Part shown: positions 1-8,277 of the stretch, in pieces | Layout: the number at the start of each line of letters is the position of its first letter | How positions within the stretch are numbered: position 1 is the stretch's first letter | Assembly: GCA_030765135.1 (NCBI GenBank) | Contig: JAVCDC010000058.1 | Location: 1-51,958, forward strand | Source: Candidatus Tritonobacter lacicola | GTDB lineage: Bacteria > Auribacterota > Tritonobacteria > Tritonobacterales > Tritonobacteraceae | Direction: 5' to 3' | DNA: 51,958 nucleotides | Position numbers and translations under genes: made by a program | Notes under the pieces: model-generated | What the model was told of the DNA's origin: nothing | The model's database searches: none | Seen by the model: only the letters and a program-made list of their open reading frames with translations

Positions 1-66
1 AACGGCCTCGAGGCAGTCCACTACGTGAGGGAGAGAGCGGATCGGGATGCCGCGGAAGAAAAATAG
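1..66 (+). CDS. C-terminal end of a GT-C glycosyltransferase paralogue (partial)
   Basis: The frame is open from the first base to a TAG at 64-66. It reads NGLEAVHYVRERADRDAAEEK, and its first residues match the C-terminal tail NGLAVVHYMREK of the complete GT-C gene that follows (47-1561). This supports a tandem paralogue whose body lies before the window. Its last 20 bases overlap the next gene's start, so the two would be translationally coupled. The match covers only about a dozen residues. Function is inferred from the neighbour: a membrane sugar transferase using a polyprenyl-phosphate donor. Confidence 0.6.
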   Translation, partial: NGLEAVHYVRERADRDAAEEK

Positions 67-1561
67 TGTTGAGTGGGCCTTTCTCTTCGCGATTACGGCG
101 GCGGGGGCTTTTCTTCGATTTCACCGTATCGGGAAGGAGTGCCTGTGGTTGGATGAGATATTCTCCGCATGGAGGGTATCTCTGACGTTTCCGAACCTCA
201 CTAATGACCTGACACTGAAATTTCTCTTTCCTCCCCTTTATTTTTACTTTTTAAAAACCTGGTCGCATCTCTTCGGGCCAGGCACTGCCGCTCTCAAGTC
301 TTTCTCGGCCCTCTGGGGGATCGCCGCCATCCCCATCATTTATCTCCTGGCCAGGGAGATGTTCGGCAGGAAAGCAGCCGTCATCAGCACGATACTTCTC
401 GCCTTCTCGGCGTTCAACATCTACTACTCCCAGGAAGTCAAGATGTACGCCATGTGGTGGACCCTCGTCCTGGCCTCGAACCTCTTTTTCGTCAGGAGTA
501 TTAAATATGGTATGAGGTGGCCGGATGTCTCTCTTTTTTGTGTGGTGACTGCCGCGGCCCTCTGGACCCATAACTTCACCGTGCTGGTGATCGGAGCGCA
601 GGTAATATATCTGGCGGCGGTATTCCCGCCCCGGGAGGTAATAAAGAGGTGGGTTTGGCCGTGCTTTGCGGTTGTTCTTCTATACTGTCCCTGGCCGTTG
701 TTTTTCATGGCAAAGAATTTTGCGCGGTTGCGCGGCGGAGATGTGGGGGGGGCGATGGAGCTTACTCGTAAAGCTCTTGAGTGGATACCGATCCCCACGG
801 TCAGGGAGTTTTTTCTCAGCTTTGTTATTTTCACAAGTGGAATACGGTTCTACGCCTACGATCTCGATACGTGGTCGCTATCCTGGCATATGCCCTTTCC
901 CGCCGCGAATTACTTCTGCCTGGTGCTGCTGGTGATTCTCCTCTACCCGGTTTTTCATGGTTGTAAGGATAAATGGGGATTCAAGTCTCTTGTTGTCGTG
1001 ATGGTGCTCTTTCCGAGCGTGGGCCTGTTTCTCTATTCGAGGCTTGTAAATTCCTTCTGGCAGCCGAGGTACGTCGGCTTTATTTCCTCCATACTCTTTA
1101 TAATGCTGGGGTACGGGTACAGGCTCTCATCCCGGAAATGGGTTGCCTCCTCAGCGATTGTAGGGTTGGTGGTGCTCAATCTATCCATCCTGGACTTCTA
1201 CTACTCCGACAGGGTGAAGAAGCCGTGGGACGACCTTGTCGTGTACCTTTCCCCCCGCGTTGAGGGCGGCGACACGGTTCTTTTCCCGCACATGTACTCG
1301 AGAAGAACCTTCATGCATTACTGGGACCAGGATGAGAAACGGAGAGAAAAAATATTGAACCTCGAGTTCCCCTTTAGAAAAACCGGGGAAGTGCGGGAGA
1401 AGGTTGTAAATTTTGATGATGTATGGCTGGTTTTGAGCTATCCTGTGCCCAGGGGTGGAGAGGGGCGCGGGAGATCCCTGGTGGAGGTGCATGGATACAG
1501 GCGGGAGAGAATGTACTTAGGCAACGGTCTGGCAGTTGTTCATTACATGAGAGAGAAATAA
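47..1561 (+). CDS. GT-C family membrane glycosyltransferase (PMT/ArnT-like)
   Basis: 504-residue polytopic membrane protein of the GT-C superfamily (PMT_2/GT39/GT83-like). These enzymes move a sugar from a polyprenyl-phosphate carrier to a lipid, protein or glycan at the outer face of the inner membrane. The N-terminus shows a first membrane segment (FLFAITAAGAFLRF), then the first-loop acidic motif LWLDEIFS near residues 34-41, typical of the catalytic Asp-Glu in this fold. Some ten further hydrophobic segments follow, then a soluble periplasmic tail of about 130 residues. The next gene starts on the base after its TAA and encodes a dolichyl-phosphate-sugar synthase-like GT2. That would be the natural donor-maker for this transferase. 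Acceptor and sugar cannot be read from the sequence. Start ATG 47 is the first Met and overlaps the upstream paralogue. Confidence 0.85.
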   Translation: MPRKKNSVEWAFLFAITAAGAFLRFHRIGKECLWLDEIFSAWRVSLTFPNLTNDLTLKFLFPPLYFYFLKTWSHLFGPGTAALKSFSALWGIAAIPIIYLLAREMFGRKAAVISTILLAFSAFNIYYSQEVKMYAMWWTLVLASNLFFVRSIKYGMRWPDVSLFCVVTAAALWTHNFTVLVIGAQVIYLAAVFPPREVIKRWVWPCFAVVLLYCPWPLFFMAKNFARLRGGDVGGAMELTRKALEWIPIPTVREFFLSFVIFTSGIRFYAYDLDTWSLSWHMPFPAANYFCLVLLVILLYPVFHGCKDKWGFKSLVVVMVLFPSVGLFLYSRLVNSFWQPRYVGFISSILFIMLGYGYRLSSRKWVASSAIVGLVVLNLSILDFYYSDRVKKPWDDLVVYLSPRVEGGDTVLFPHMYSRRTFMHYWDQDEKRREKILNLEFPFRKTGEVREKVVNFDDVWLVLSYPVPRGGEGRGRSLVEVHGYRRERMYLGNGLAVVHYMREK

Positions 1562-2515
1562 ATGGCCATGAAAGAGGAGGGGATAAGCGTAGTCGTCCCG
1601 CTGTTTAACGAGCGGGAGAACATTCCCGGTCTCCACGGGGAGTTGAGGGACGCAATCGGCGCCCTCGCCGTGCCGTACGAGGTGATATACGTCGATGACG
1701 GCAGCACGGACGGCTCTTTCGACGTGATATGCGAGCTGGCCGCCGCCGATGCCCTCACGAAGGGGATACGTCTCAGGGGAAATTACGGTAAGTCCGCCGC
1801 CCTCATCGCGGGCTTCAGGGAGGCCCGGTATCCCGTCATTATCACCATGGACGCCGACGGCCAGGACGACCCCTCGCAGATACCCGTTTTCCTGGACAAG
1901 CTCGGAGAGGGATACGACCTGGTCTCCGGCTGGAAGAAGAAGCGGCGGGACCCGTGGACGAGGCGGGCCGCATCCCGCATATTCAACCTTGTTATCAGGA
2001 AGCACACCGGCCTCGGCCTCCACGACATCAACTGCGGGTTCAAGGCATACAGGCGCGAGGCCGCGAAAGGGCTGGATATATACGGAGAGCTCTACCGGTT
2101 TATCCCCCTCCTAGCCCACTGGAACAAGTTCAGGGTGGGGGAGGTCGTCGTGGCACACAGGCCGCGCCTGCACGGCAGATCGAAGTACAGGGCTTCCCGC
2201 TACTTCCGGTCCTTCCTGGACCTCTTCACGGTCATGCTGCTGATCAGGTACAACCAGCGGCCCTCCCACTTCTTCGGCGGCGTGGGCCTGCTCTCCTCAC
2301 TCGCGGGTTTTTGCATTATCCTCTACATTGCCTCGCTGAGGATCAGGTTCGGCGGGATACTTAACCGCCATCCGCTCCTAATGTTCGGCGTTCTACTTGT
2401 TATCGTGGGAATCCAGCTCGTATCATTCGGTTTACTTTCCGAGCTCTTTCTCCGCTCCATGGCTCGACCGGCCATAACTTCTTTTATCGAGGAGAAGACG
2501 GGAATCGATACCTGA
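1562..2515 (+). CDS. Polyprenyl-phosphate sugar transferase, GT2 (DPM1/ArnC/GtrB type)
   Basis: 317-residue GT2 enzyme that would load a sugar from a nucleotide donor onto undecaprenyl phosphate on the cytoplasmic side. Motifs: VVVPLFNE near the N-terminus, VDDGSTDGS for nucleotide binding, TMDADGQDDP as the metal-binding DxD region, and an INCGFKAYRR block typical of dolichyl-phosphate-mannose-synthase relatives. Two C-terminal transmembrane segments (about 238-260 and 272-297) match the GtrB/ArnC architecture. It starts one base after the GT-C gene stop, so the pair probably forms a donor-plus-transferase module. ATG 1568, two codons in, is an alternative start. Confidence 0.88.
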   Translation: MAMKEEGISVVVPLFNERENIPGLHGELRDAIGALAVPYEVIYVDDGSTDGSFDVICELAAADALTKGIRLRGNYGKSAALIAGFREARYPVIITMDADGQDDPSQIPVFLDKLGEGYDLVSGWKKKRRDPWTRRAASRIFNLVIRKHTGLGLHDINCGFKAYRREAAKGLDIYGELYRFIPLLAHWNKFRVGEVVVAHRPRLHGRSKYRASRYFRSFLDLFTVMLLIRYNQRPSHFFGGVGLLSSLAGFCIILYIASLRIRFGGILNRHPLLMFGVLLVIVGIQLVSFGLLSELFLRSMARPAITSFIEEKTGIDT

Positions 2516-2576
2516 AACCGTTCCACCTCCGCAGGCTGGTATAGTAGGGTCCGCATCTTAAATGTTAAATCTTCGG

Positions 2577-2692
2577 CCTGTGAACCTAGCCGTAGGATGC
2601 CAAATGAACCTGCTCCACCTGCGAGGTGGGCCAAGGTTGGACAGGTGGTTCACGCAGGAGTGGCAGGTTTGAGCTACCAGGGGGGCTGCCAG
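2577..2692. other. Intergenic region with nested inverted repeats (possible structured RNA)
   Basis: Between the convergent ends of the GT2 gene and dnaE. CCTGTGAACC (2577-2586) can pair with GGTTCACGCAGG (2647-2658) with a two-base bulge. It encloses a perfect hairpin CCACCT-GCG-AGGTGG (2615-2629). TGGCAG (2661-2666) pairs with CTGCCA (2686-2691). There is no T-tract after the stems, so these are not classic intrinsic terminators. The strand of any transcript is unknown. It does not carry the conserved cores of 4.5S RNA, tmRNA or RNase P. Confidence 0.3.
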
Positions 2693-2733
2693 ATGGCGTT
2701 GCCCGGCGGGAGCCATGAACATTTCTCGATGCC

Positions 2734-5700
2734 TTACGTGCGGAGCTGGACGGTCTCCTCGCCGAGGAGCTCCTCGACCCTCTCTACCAGGCTTCTTGAC
2801 GGTGTGACGCGCAGGTTCACGCCGGCCCTCATGAGGAGCTTCTCCCCCGTCGAGAAGGAGAAATCCAGGAAGACAGGGCACTTCCCCGGATTGCCTTTCA
2901 GCAATTCGTTGAGTTTCTCGATGGTCCCGTCGTTTACTCTCGCCTGGTGGAGGTCGATGTGGACCGAGGACGTGAGCTTCTCCTCGGCGTCGTCGAGGGC
3001 GTAGATGGAGTCGGCCACGACCTTGGGTATGTCCTCCTTGAAGCTCACCCGCCCCTTGATCAGGACAGGTTTGTCTTCCTCTATCAGGGGTGCGTTTTCG
3101 CGGTAGATGCCCGGGAAGACAGGCACCTCGGTGACCCCTTCAAGGTCCTCCAGGAGGAGGATGGCCATCTTCTCGCTTTTTTTCTTCGTCAGGACAAACC
3201 GCGCCTTGTTGATGATGCCTCCGATGCTGATCTCGTCACCGTCTCCCATCTCGGCCAGCTCCGTCGTGGTGCACGTCGCGAATTTCCTCAGGACTCCCTC
3301 GTATTTCGCGAGGGGGTGTCCCGTGACGTAGAAGCCGAGGAGCTCCTTCTCTTGCGCCAGGAGCTGGTTGTCCGGCCATTCCGGCACGTCGGGGAGCTTC
3401 TCCACGCTCCGCTTGTACGACTCCTCGCTCTTGAAGATGTCCAGGAACGTGGCCTGTCCGTTCTGGCGGGAACGCTGCGAGTAGCTTGCCGCGTTGAGCG
3501 CGTCGTCCAGGGCCTCCATGAGCTGGGCTCGTCTCGGCCCCATGCTGTCGAACGCCCCGCACTTTATCATGCTCTCGATGGTGCGCCGATTCACGTGCCG
3601 GGAGTCTGTGTGCTCGACGAAGTCGTAGAATGAGGTGAAGGGGCCCCGCGATTTCCGGACCTCGATTATCGACCTGACGGCCAGGATGCCGACGTTCTTG
3701 ACCGCCGCGAGCCCGAACCTGATTCCTTTTCCCACGACCGTGAACTTCGCGAAGCTCTCGTTGACGTCGGGGGGGAGGATATTAATCCCCATGCTCTTGC
3801 ACTCGGCGATGTACTTGGATATCTGGTCCTTGTTGTTGATCTCGCTCGAGAGGAGGGCGGCCATGTACTCAACGGGGTAATTCGCCTTGAGGTAGGCCGT
3901 CCTGTAGGCTATGAGGGCGTAGGCCGCGGAGTGTGATTTGTTAAAACCGTATTCCGCGAAGCGGGCCATCTTTTCGAATATGCGCTCCGCCACGGCTTTC
4001 TTTACGCCGTTGGCCTCCGCACCCTTTACGAAATGTTCTTTCTGCCCCCCGATCTCGCGGACGATCTTCTTCCCCATTATCCGCCTGAGATTATCAGCTT
4101 CGGATAGGCTGAAGCCGGCCAGCTCGTGTGCGCATTGCATGACCTGCTCCTGGTATAGCATCACGCCGTAGGTGTCATGGAGGATCGGCTCGAGCTTCGG
4201 GTGCTCGTATTTGATCTTGCCCCTGCCGTGTTTTCTTTTCACGTAGTCGTTGAGCATGTGCATCGGGCCCGGCCTGAACAGGGCCAGCAATGCGGTGATA
4301 TCTTCGAAGCTGTTTATTCCTATTTTTTTGGCGAGGTCCCTCATGCCGCTCGACTCGAGCTGAAAGACCCCGATGGTGTTTGCCTTGTTCAGCAATTCGT
4401 ATGTTCCGGGATCATCGAGCGGTATGGCCTCCTTGGTGAGCTTGGTTCCGCGGGTTCTCTCTATTATCTTCAGCGTGTCCGAGATAACCGTGAGCGTTCT
4501 CAATCCCAGGAAGTCCATCTTGAGGAGGCCTATCTCCTCGATCGGCTTCATGGAGTACTGGGTGATGACCTCGTCCTCCTTGCCCTTGCAGAGTGGGATG
4601 TGCTCGGTAAGGGGCCTGTCCGATATGACGACCCCCGCCGCGTGGGTCGAGGCGTTCCGGGGGAAGCCCTCGATTTTTTGGGCGATGTCGATCAGCTTCT
4701 TGACCCCCTCTTCTTTATCGTATCTCTGCTTGAGGGCGGGCTCCATGAGGAGCGCGTCGGCGAGGGTGATCCGGGGCTCGGCCGGGATGAGCTTGGCGAT
4801 CTTGTCCACCTCGGCATAGGGCATCCCGAGCACCCTTCCGACGTCCCTCACGGCTGCCCTGGCCTTCATGGTTCCGAAGGTGATGATCTGGGCGACGTTG
4901 TCCACGCCGTACTTTTTCACCACGTAGTCGAGTATCTCGTTGCGCCTGTCGTAGCAGAAGTCCATGTCTATGTCCGGGAGTGTGACCCGGTCGGGATTGA
5001 GAAAGCGCTCGAAGAGCAGGTTGTACCTGAGGGGGTCTATGTCCGTAATGCCGAGCACGTACGCCACGATGCTGCCGGCTGCCGACCCCCGCCCCGGCCC
5101 GACCGGGATCTCCACGCTCCTCGCGTACCTGATGAAGTCCCAGACGATGAGAAAGTAGCTCGCGAAGTTCATGTGCTCGATTATGCCCAGCTCGTGGTTC
5201 AGCCGTCCCATTATATCGGGCCCCGTCCCGGGGTAACGCCTCTCGAGCCCTTCCATGCAGAGTTCCTTGAGGTAATCGCCGGGCCGCTTGCCGTCGGGGG
5301 GATGGTAGTGGGGCAGGAGATCCTGGCCGAACTGCAGCTCCAGGTTGCACCTGTTGGTTATCTCGATCGTGTTTTTGATCGCCTCCGGAACCTCGGCGAA
5401 GATCTCCCGCATCTCCTCCTCGCTCTTCAGGTAAAACTGGTCGTTGAACATCTTCATTCTCTTCTCGGCGTCGAGAGTTTTTCCCGTCTGCACGCAGAGG
5501 AGAATATCATGTGAATAGGCGTCCTCCCGGTAGATGTAGTGGCAGTCGTTTGCCGCCACGACGGGAATGGAGAGATCCCTGGACATTTCCAGGATGCCCC
5601 GGTTCACAAGGGCCTGCTCCTCCATGCCGTGGTCGTGAAGCTCCAGGAAGAAGTTGCCATCACCGAGTATCTCGTTGTACGTGCCGGCAGCCTCGCGGGC

Positions 5701-6171
5701 CTTTTTATCCTGCCCGGCGAGGAGACGCGAGGAGACCTCCCCCTTGAGGCATCCGGACAGTCCGATCAGCCCCCCGGAGTACCTCTCCAGTACCTCCTTG
5801 TCTATCCTGGGCTTGTAATAGAACCCCTCGAGGTAGGCGATCGAGGAGAGCTTCATGAGGTTTTTGTATCCCTTCTCGTCCCTGGCGAGGAGGACGAGGT
5901 GGTAAGCGGCGTCCTTGACCCCGAAGGCCTTCTTATCGAACCGGCTCCCGGGAGCGATGTACATCTCCTCACCGATTATGGGCTTTATTCCCCTGGCTAT
6001 CGCCTTCTTGTAGAAGTCGATGGCCCCGGACATGGTCCCGTGGTCGGTAATGGCCAGCGCCGGCATCCTGAGCTCGGCCGCCCTGTCCAGGAGATTGTTC
6101 AGCCTGGCTGCGCCGTCCAGCAGGCTGTACTCGGTGTGGACGTGAAGATGTACGAATTTACTGTGAATCAC
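2734..6171 (-). CDS. dnaE: DNA polymerase III alpha subunit
   Basis: Replicative DNA polymerase catalytic subunit, 1145 residues (E. coli 1160). N-terminal PHP domain: HLHVH at 8-12, ITDHG 41-45, GEEMY 67-71, ELHDHG and NDCHY (His211). Polymerase core: GPGRGSAAGS near 358-367, and PDIDMDF at 399-405, whose second and third Asp (402, 404) correspond to the E. coli catalytic pair. The third acidic residue is Asp552 in KMDFLGLRTL. A C-terminal OB fold (SIGGIINKARF onward) precedes a short tail. The start is GTG (6169-6171), fixed by homology to the usual N-terminus, but there is no Shine-Dalgarno sequence in front of it. Instead an A-run and a tandem repeat lie there. The gene stands alone on its strand with convergent neighbours. 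Confidence 0.97.
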   Translation of the reverse strand: MIHSKFVHLHVHTEYSLLDGAARLNNLLDRAAELRMPALAITDHGTMSGAIDFYKKAIARGIKPIIGEEMYIAPGSRFDKKAFGVKDAAYHLVLLARDEKGYKNLMKLSSIAYLEGFYYKPRIDKEVLERYSGGLIGLSGCLKGEVSSRLLAGQDKKAREAAGTYNEILGDGNFFLELHDHGMEEQALVNRGILEMSRDLSIPVVAANDCHYIYREDAYSHDILLCVQTGKTLDAEKRMKMFNDQFYLKSEEEMREIFAEVPEAIKNTIEITNRCNLELQFGQDLLPHYHPPDGKRPGDYLKELCMEGLERRYPGTGPDIMGRLNHELGIIEHMNFASYFLIVWDFIRYARSVEIPVGPGRGSAAGSIVAYVLGITDIDPLRYNLLFERFLNPDRVTLPDIDMDFCYDRRNEILDYVVKKYGVDNVAQIITFGTMKARAAVRDVGRVLGMPYAEVDKIAKLIPAEPRITLADALLMEPALKQRYDKEEGVKKLIDIAQKIEGFPRNASTHAAGVVISDRPLTEHIPLCKGKEDEVITQYSMKPIEEIGLLKMDFLGLRTLTVISDTLKIIERTRGTKLTKEAIPLDDPGTYELLNKANTIGVFQLESSGMRDLAKKIGINSFEDITALLALFRPGPMHMLNDYVKRKHGRGKIKYEHPKLEPILHDTYGVMLYQEQVMQCAHELAGFSLSEADNLRRIMGKKIVREIGGQKEHFVKGAEANGVKKAVAERIFEKMARFAEYGFNKSHSAAYALIAYRTAYLKANYPVEYMAALLSSEINNKDQISKYIAECKSMGINILPPDVNESFAKFTVVGKGIRFGLAAVKNVGILAVRSIIEVRKSRGPFTSFYDFVEHTDSRHVNRRTIESMIKCGAFDSMGPRRAQLMEALDDALNAASYSQRSRQNGQATFLDIFKSEESYKRSVEKLPDVPEWPDNQLLAQEKELLGFYVTGHPLAKYEGVLRKFATCTTTELAEMGDGDEISIGGIINKARFVLTKKKSEKMAILLLEDLEGVTEVPVFPGIYRENAPLIEEDKPVLIKGRVSFKEDIPKVVADSIYALDDAEEKLTSSVHIDLHQARVNDGTIEKLNELLKGNPGKCPVFLDFSFSTGEKLLMRAGVNLRVTPSRSLVERVEELLGEETVQLRT

Positions 6172-6180
6172 GGTTTTTTT

Positions 6181-6206
6181 GCCACGAAGGCACTAAGGCA
6201 CCAAGG
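6181..6206. repeat. Degenerate tandem repeat with CCACGAAG core
   Basis: Three imperfect 8-9 bp units in a row (GCCACGAAG, GCACTAAG, GCACCAAG). It lies between the dnaE start codon and the 3' end of the GxxExxY remnant. The CCACGAA core recurs at 30813 and 36572 in this window. Confidence 0.6.
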
Positions 6207-6459
6207 TTATAAAATTATTCGTTTAATTCCCTGCTTGATAATAGCTACGTTGAAATTGATGAGAAAGCCAAGCCTCTTGCCAGTCAGTTTTAAATGGCTC
6301 AGCAACTGTGCTTCCCATACAGGGTTCATCTGATCTACGGCTTTCAGCTCACAAATGACAAGATCCTCGACTAAAACATCCAAACGTAACCCCTCGTCAA
6401 ATTCAATTCCGTTATACGCTATGGGAACATCTACTTGCCTTTTATAGGCTAATCCATGT
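6207..6459 (-). pseudogene. GxxExxY family protein, N-terminally truncated remnant
   Basis: The minus strand reads about 83 residues that match the C-terminal two thirds of the GxxExxY family: HGLAYKRQVDVPIAYNG, then LRLDVLVEDLVICELKAV, WEAQLLSHLKLTGKRLGF, and a terminal GIKRIIL before TAA at 6207-6209. The N-terminal part with the name-giving GxxExxY motif is absent. Going upstream on the minus strand, the reading enters an inverted-repeat element at 6460 and meets a stop at 6474-6476. No start codon of any kind opens the remnant. It is a dead copy cut by the adjacent element or by an associated deletion, since no N-terminal half is found on the far side. Family function is not established. 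Confidence 0.8.
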
Positions 6460-6625
6460 TTAGCCTGAATTATTCATCAACTTGGCGGATTTCACCGTAA
6501 TGTCCTGGTAATCAGTTGATTGCGCTATATCAATCTAAAAAATCAATTTTTCGCCAGATCGCTGAGAAGCAAACTTCCCTGCTATCTATGCCGGTTTTCG
6601 GAATCACATGAATAATTCAGGCTAA
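6460..6625. mobile_element. MITE-like element with 18-bp perfect terminal inverted repeats
   Basis: TTAGCCTGAATTATTCAT at 6460-6477 is perfectly complementary to ATGAATAATTCAGGCTAA at 6608-6625. The 130-bp interior is AT-richer than the neighbours and has no open frame of note. Size (166 bp), perfect ends and lack of a transposase fit a miniature inverted-repeat element. No clear target duplication is visible. The left end abuts the broken GxxExxY gene. The right end lies 11 bp before the GTG of the next gene, so the element now forms that gene's upstream region. I do not assign it to an IS family. Confidence 0.7.
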
Positions 6626-6636
6626 GAAGGGGTATT

Positions 6637-8160
6637 GTGAAAAAAGACGTCCATATACTTCTATTCGTGTTTTCGGTTTTCCTTTTAATCATCGTGCCCC
6701 GCCATGCCGCCGGGCAGCCGAACTACGCCTTCCTGGCCCTGGAGTACAGCCACGAGATAATGCGCATGTCTCTCGACGACCCGCCTGCCTACACGATAGA
6801 CGCGGCCGCCTTCGCCGACGCGTCCGACGGCGTGTGCCGTCCCCTGGCGATGGCATTTCATCCTGAGCCGATAGACCCCTCGTACCCGAACACGGACCAT
6901 CTCTACGTGGCGGGGTGGGGCGAAGGGGTGAACGTAATAAAGATAATGATCGACCGTGATACGGGGGACAGGGTAGGAGTGGAGGTGTTCGGGCCCGCTC
7001 CCCCCGGCGGCATCAGGAGCCTGGCTTTCCAGCCGGGGACAAACAGGCTTTACGCCGCCATACAGTACCGTGTCTATAAGTTTTCAGAGGACGGGAGCAG
7101 CTACGAGACGGTGATATATGAAAATGCCTTCTACGATGAGTGCCAGATCGCTTTTCACCCCGACCCCGTGACGGGGGGCAACCTCTACGTGGCCACGGGC
7201 TTCAACGACGAGATCATGGTTTTTTCGCCGACCGGTAATCACCTCCAGAACCTGGAGAGTTACGATAACGAATGGCCGCCTATCGACTGGTATCTTCCCC
7301 AGAATCTTCTTTTCGTGCGTGACGGCTCGGCTTGGTGGCTTCTCTCGGCGGCTATAAGAGACTACTACAGCAACTGCTCCTTTTCGTTCCTGTGCTTCAA
7401 CCCGATCGACGACATCTTTCTAGGAGACGAGTGCGTGGACCAGCTGGGCGTTTTTTTCAACGTGGATAAATGCGGTGCGACGGGAGCCTTGAATGGCGAC
7501 TACTTTACGGGAGTCCTTGCGTACCCGAGGGTGCGCAGGACCGCGCACGATTTCAGCAGCGTGACGATAATCAAGGATTATCCCCACCCACAGCTCCCGG
7601 GCCACGGCACCTACGCCCATCTCACGGTCAAGCTGTGGCCGCCGATTGACGCCGACGGTGACGGCCTCTCTGACGTGGCGGAGGTGGGGAGGGGCACTAA
7701 CCCCGACAACGCGGATTCCGACGGCGGCGGGGAGGGCGACTGGTCTGAGGTGTATGCGGGTCGCAACCCTCGCAACATCTACGATGACGACGGCGATGGC
7801 GACGGGTTAAGTTATGCTTTTGAAATAGATCTCGGTACGGGCCCCAACGACCCGGATTCGGATGACGACGGCTACACGGATTACGAGGAGATTGCCTATA
7901 ACGGAGATGACACGGAATACACCCCCTACCCGACACCGAGCCCAGACACCAACCCTCTCCGCGCCGACACCGATGGCGACGATTTCAGCGATCTTGTCGA
8001 AATCGCCGGCGGGAGCGATCCCCTTGCCGGCGGTTCGACTCCATCGAACATAAGGATAAGCTTCCAGCCTTCCGGCTCGACCAGGCCGGATAATTATGCC
8101 GTGGACACCGGCTGGTCATACGAGGGTGGCGACTGGGGCCGCGAGTACGGCTGGCAGTAG
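6637..8160 (+). CDS. Secreted protein with calcium-binding (thrombospondin type 3-like) repeats, likely C-terminally truncated
   Basis: 507 residues with an N-terminal signal peptide (basic MKKD, hydrophobic core, cleavage near AAGQ at 24-27). Residues about 28-330 look like a repeat or beta-propeller-type extracellular domain (LAFQPGTNRLYAA, AFHPDP). I do not recognise a catalytic motif. Residues about 345-470 carry Asp-rich TSP3-like repeats (DADGDGLSDVAEVGRGTNP, DPDSDDDGYTDYEE, RADTDGDDFSDLVEIAGG), which bind calcium and often stiffen surface proteins. The last 35 residues (IRISFQP...DTGWSY...EYGWQ) resemble the opening of a malectin-like carbohydrate-binding domain that stops almost at once, so the protein may have lost its C-terminus. 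GTG start chosen for the signal peptide and the GAAGGGG site at 6626-6632. Confidence 0.75.
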   Translation: MKKDVHILLFVFSVFLLIIVPRHAAGQPNYAFLALEYSHEIMRMSLDDPPAYTIDAAAFADASDGVCRPLAMAFHPEPIDPSYPNTDHLYVAGWGEGVNVIKIMIDRDTGDRVGVEVFGPAPPGGIRSLAFQPGTNRLYAAIQYRVYKFSEDGSSYETVIYENAFYDECQIAFHPDPVTGGNLYVATGFNDEIMVFSPTGNHLQNLESYDNEWPPIDWYLPQNLLFVRDGSAWWLLSAAIRDYYSNCSFSFLCFNPIDDIFLGDECVDQLGVFFNVDKCGATGALNGDYFTGVLAYPRVRRTAHDFSSVTIIKDYPHPQLPGHGTYAHLTVKLWPPIDADGDGLSDVAEVGRGTNPDNADSDGGGEGDWSEVYAGRNPRNIYDDDGDGDGLSYAFEIDLGTGPNDPDSDDDGYTDYEEIAYNGDDTEYTPYPTPSPDTNPLRADTDGDDFSDLVEIAGGSDPLAGGSTPSNIRISFQPSGSTRPDNYAVDTGWSYEGGDWGREYGWQ

Positions 8161-8212
8161 TCGTAGTCATCGGGTATGCGAGCCTGCCTATTTTCCTCGG
8201 TTACCTTCCTTA

Positions 8213-8241
8213 TTGACACAACAGCACCATGTTCTTAATAT
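8213..8241 (+). promoter_or_regulatory. Sigma-70-type promoter for rpsU
   Basis: A perfect -35 box TTGACA (8213-8218) is followed after 17 bp by TAATAT (8236-8241, 4 of 6 consensus bases). It lies between the stop of the secreted-protein gene and rpsU and implies a leader of about 30 nt with the rpsU ribosome site. Confidence 0.6.
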
Positions 8242-8277
8242 AAGGCTGATAGTAAGCGAGGAAGGGGGGTATCTGAT

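Noticed and set aside
2577-2692. 4.5S RNA, tmRNA or RNase P candidate
   Set aside because: The conserved cores (for example the GGAAGG/AGCAG SRP loop or the tmRNA 3' end) are absent. Only generic stems remain.
4177-5514. 445-codon open frame on the plus strand inside dnaE
   Set aside because: It is antisense to highly conserved DnaE polymerase sequence. Its translation is rich in Val/His/Leu/Glu with no domain, as expected from a GC-rich complementary strand.
7620-8040. Dockerin domain in the secreted protein
   Set aside because: The Asp-rich repeats lack the paired 22-residue F-hand helices of dockerins. The spacing fits TSP3-like repeats better.
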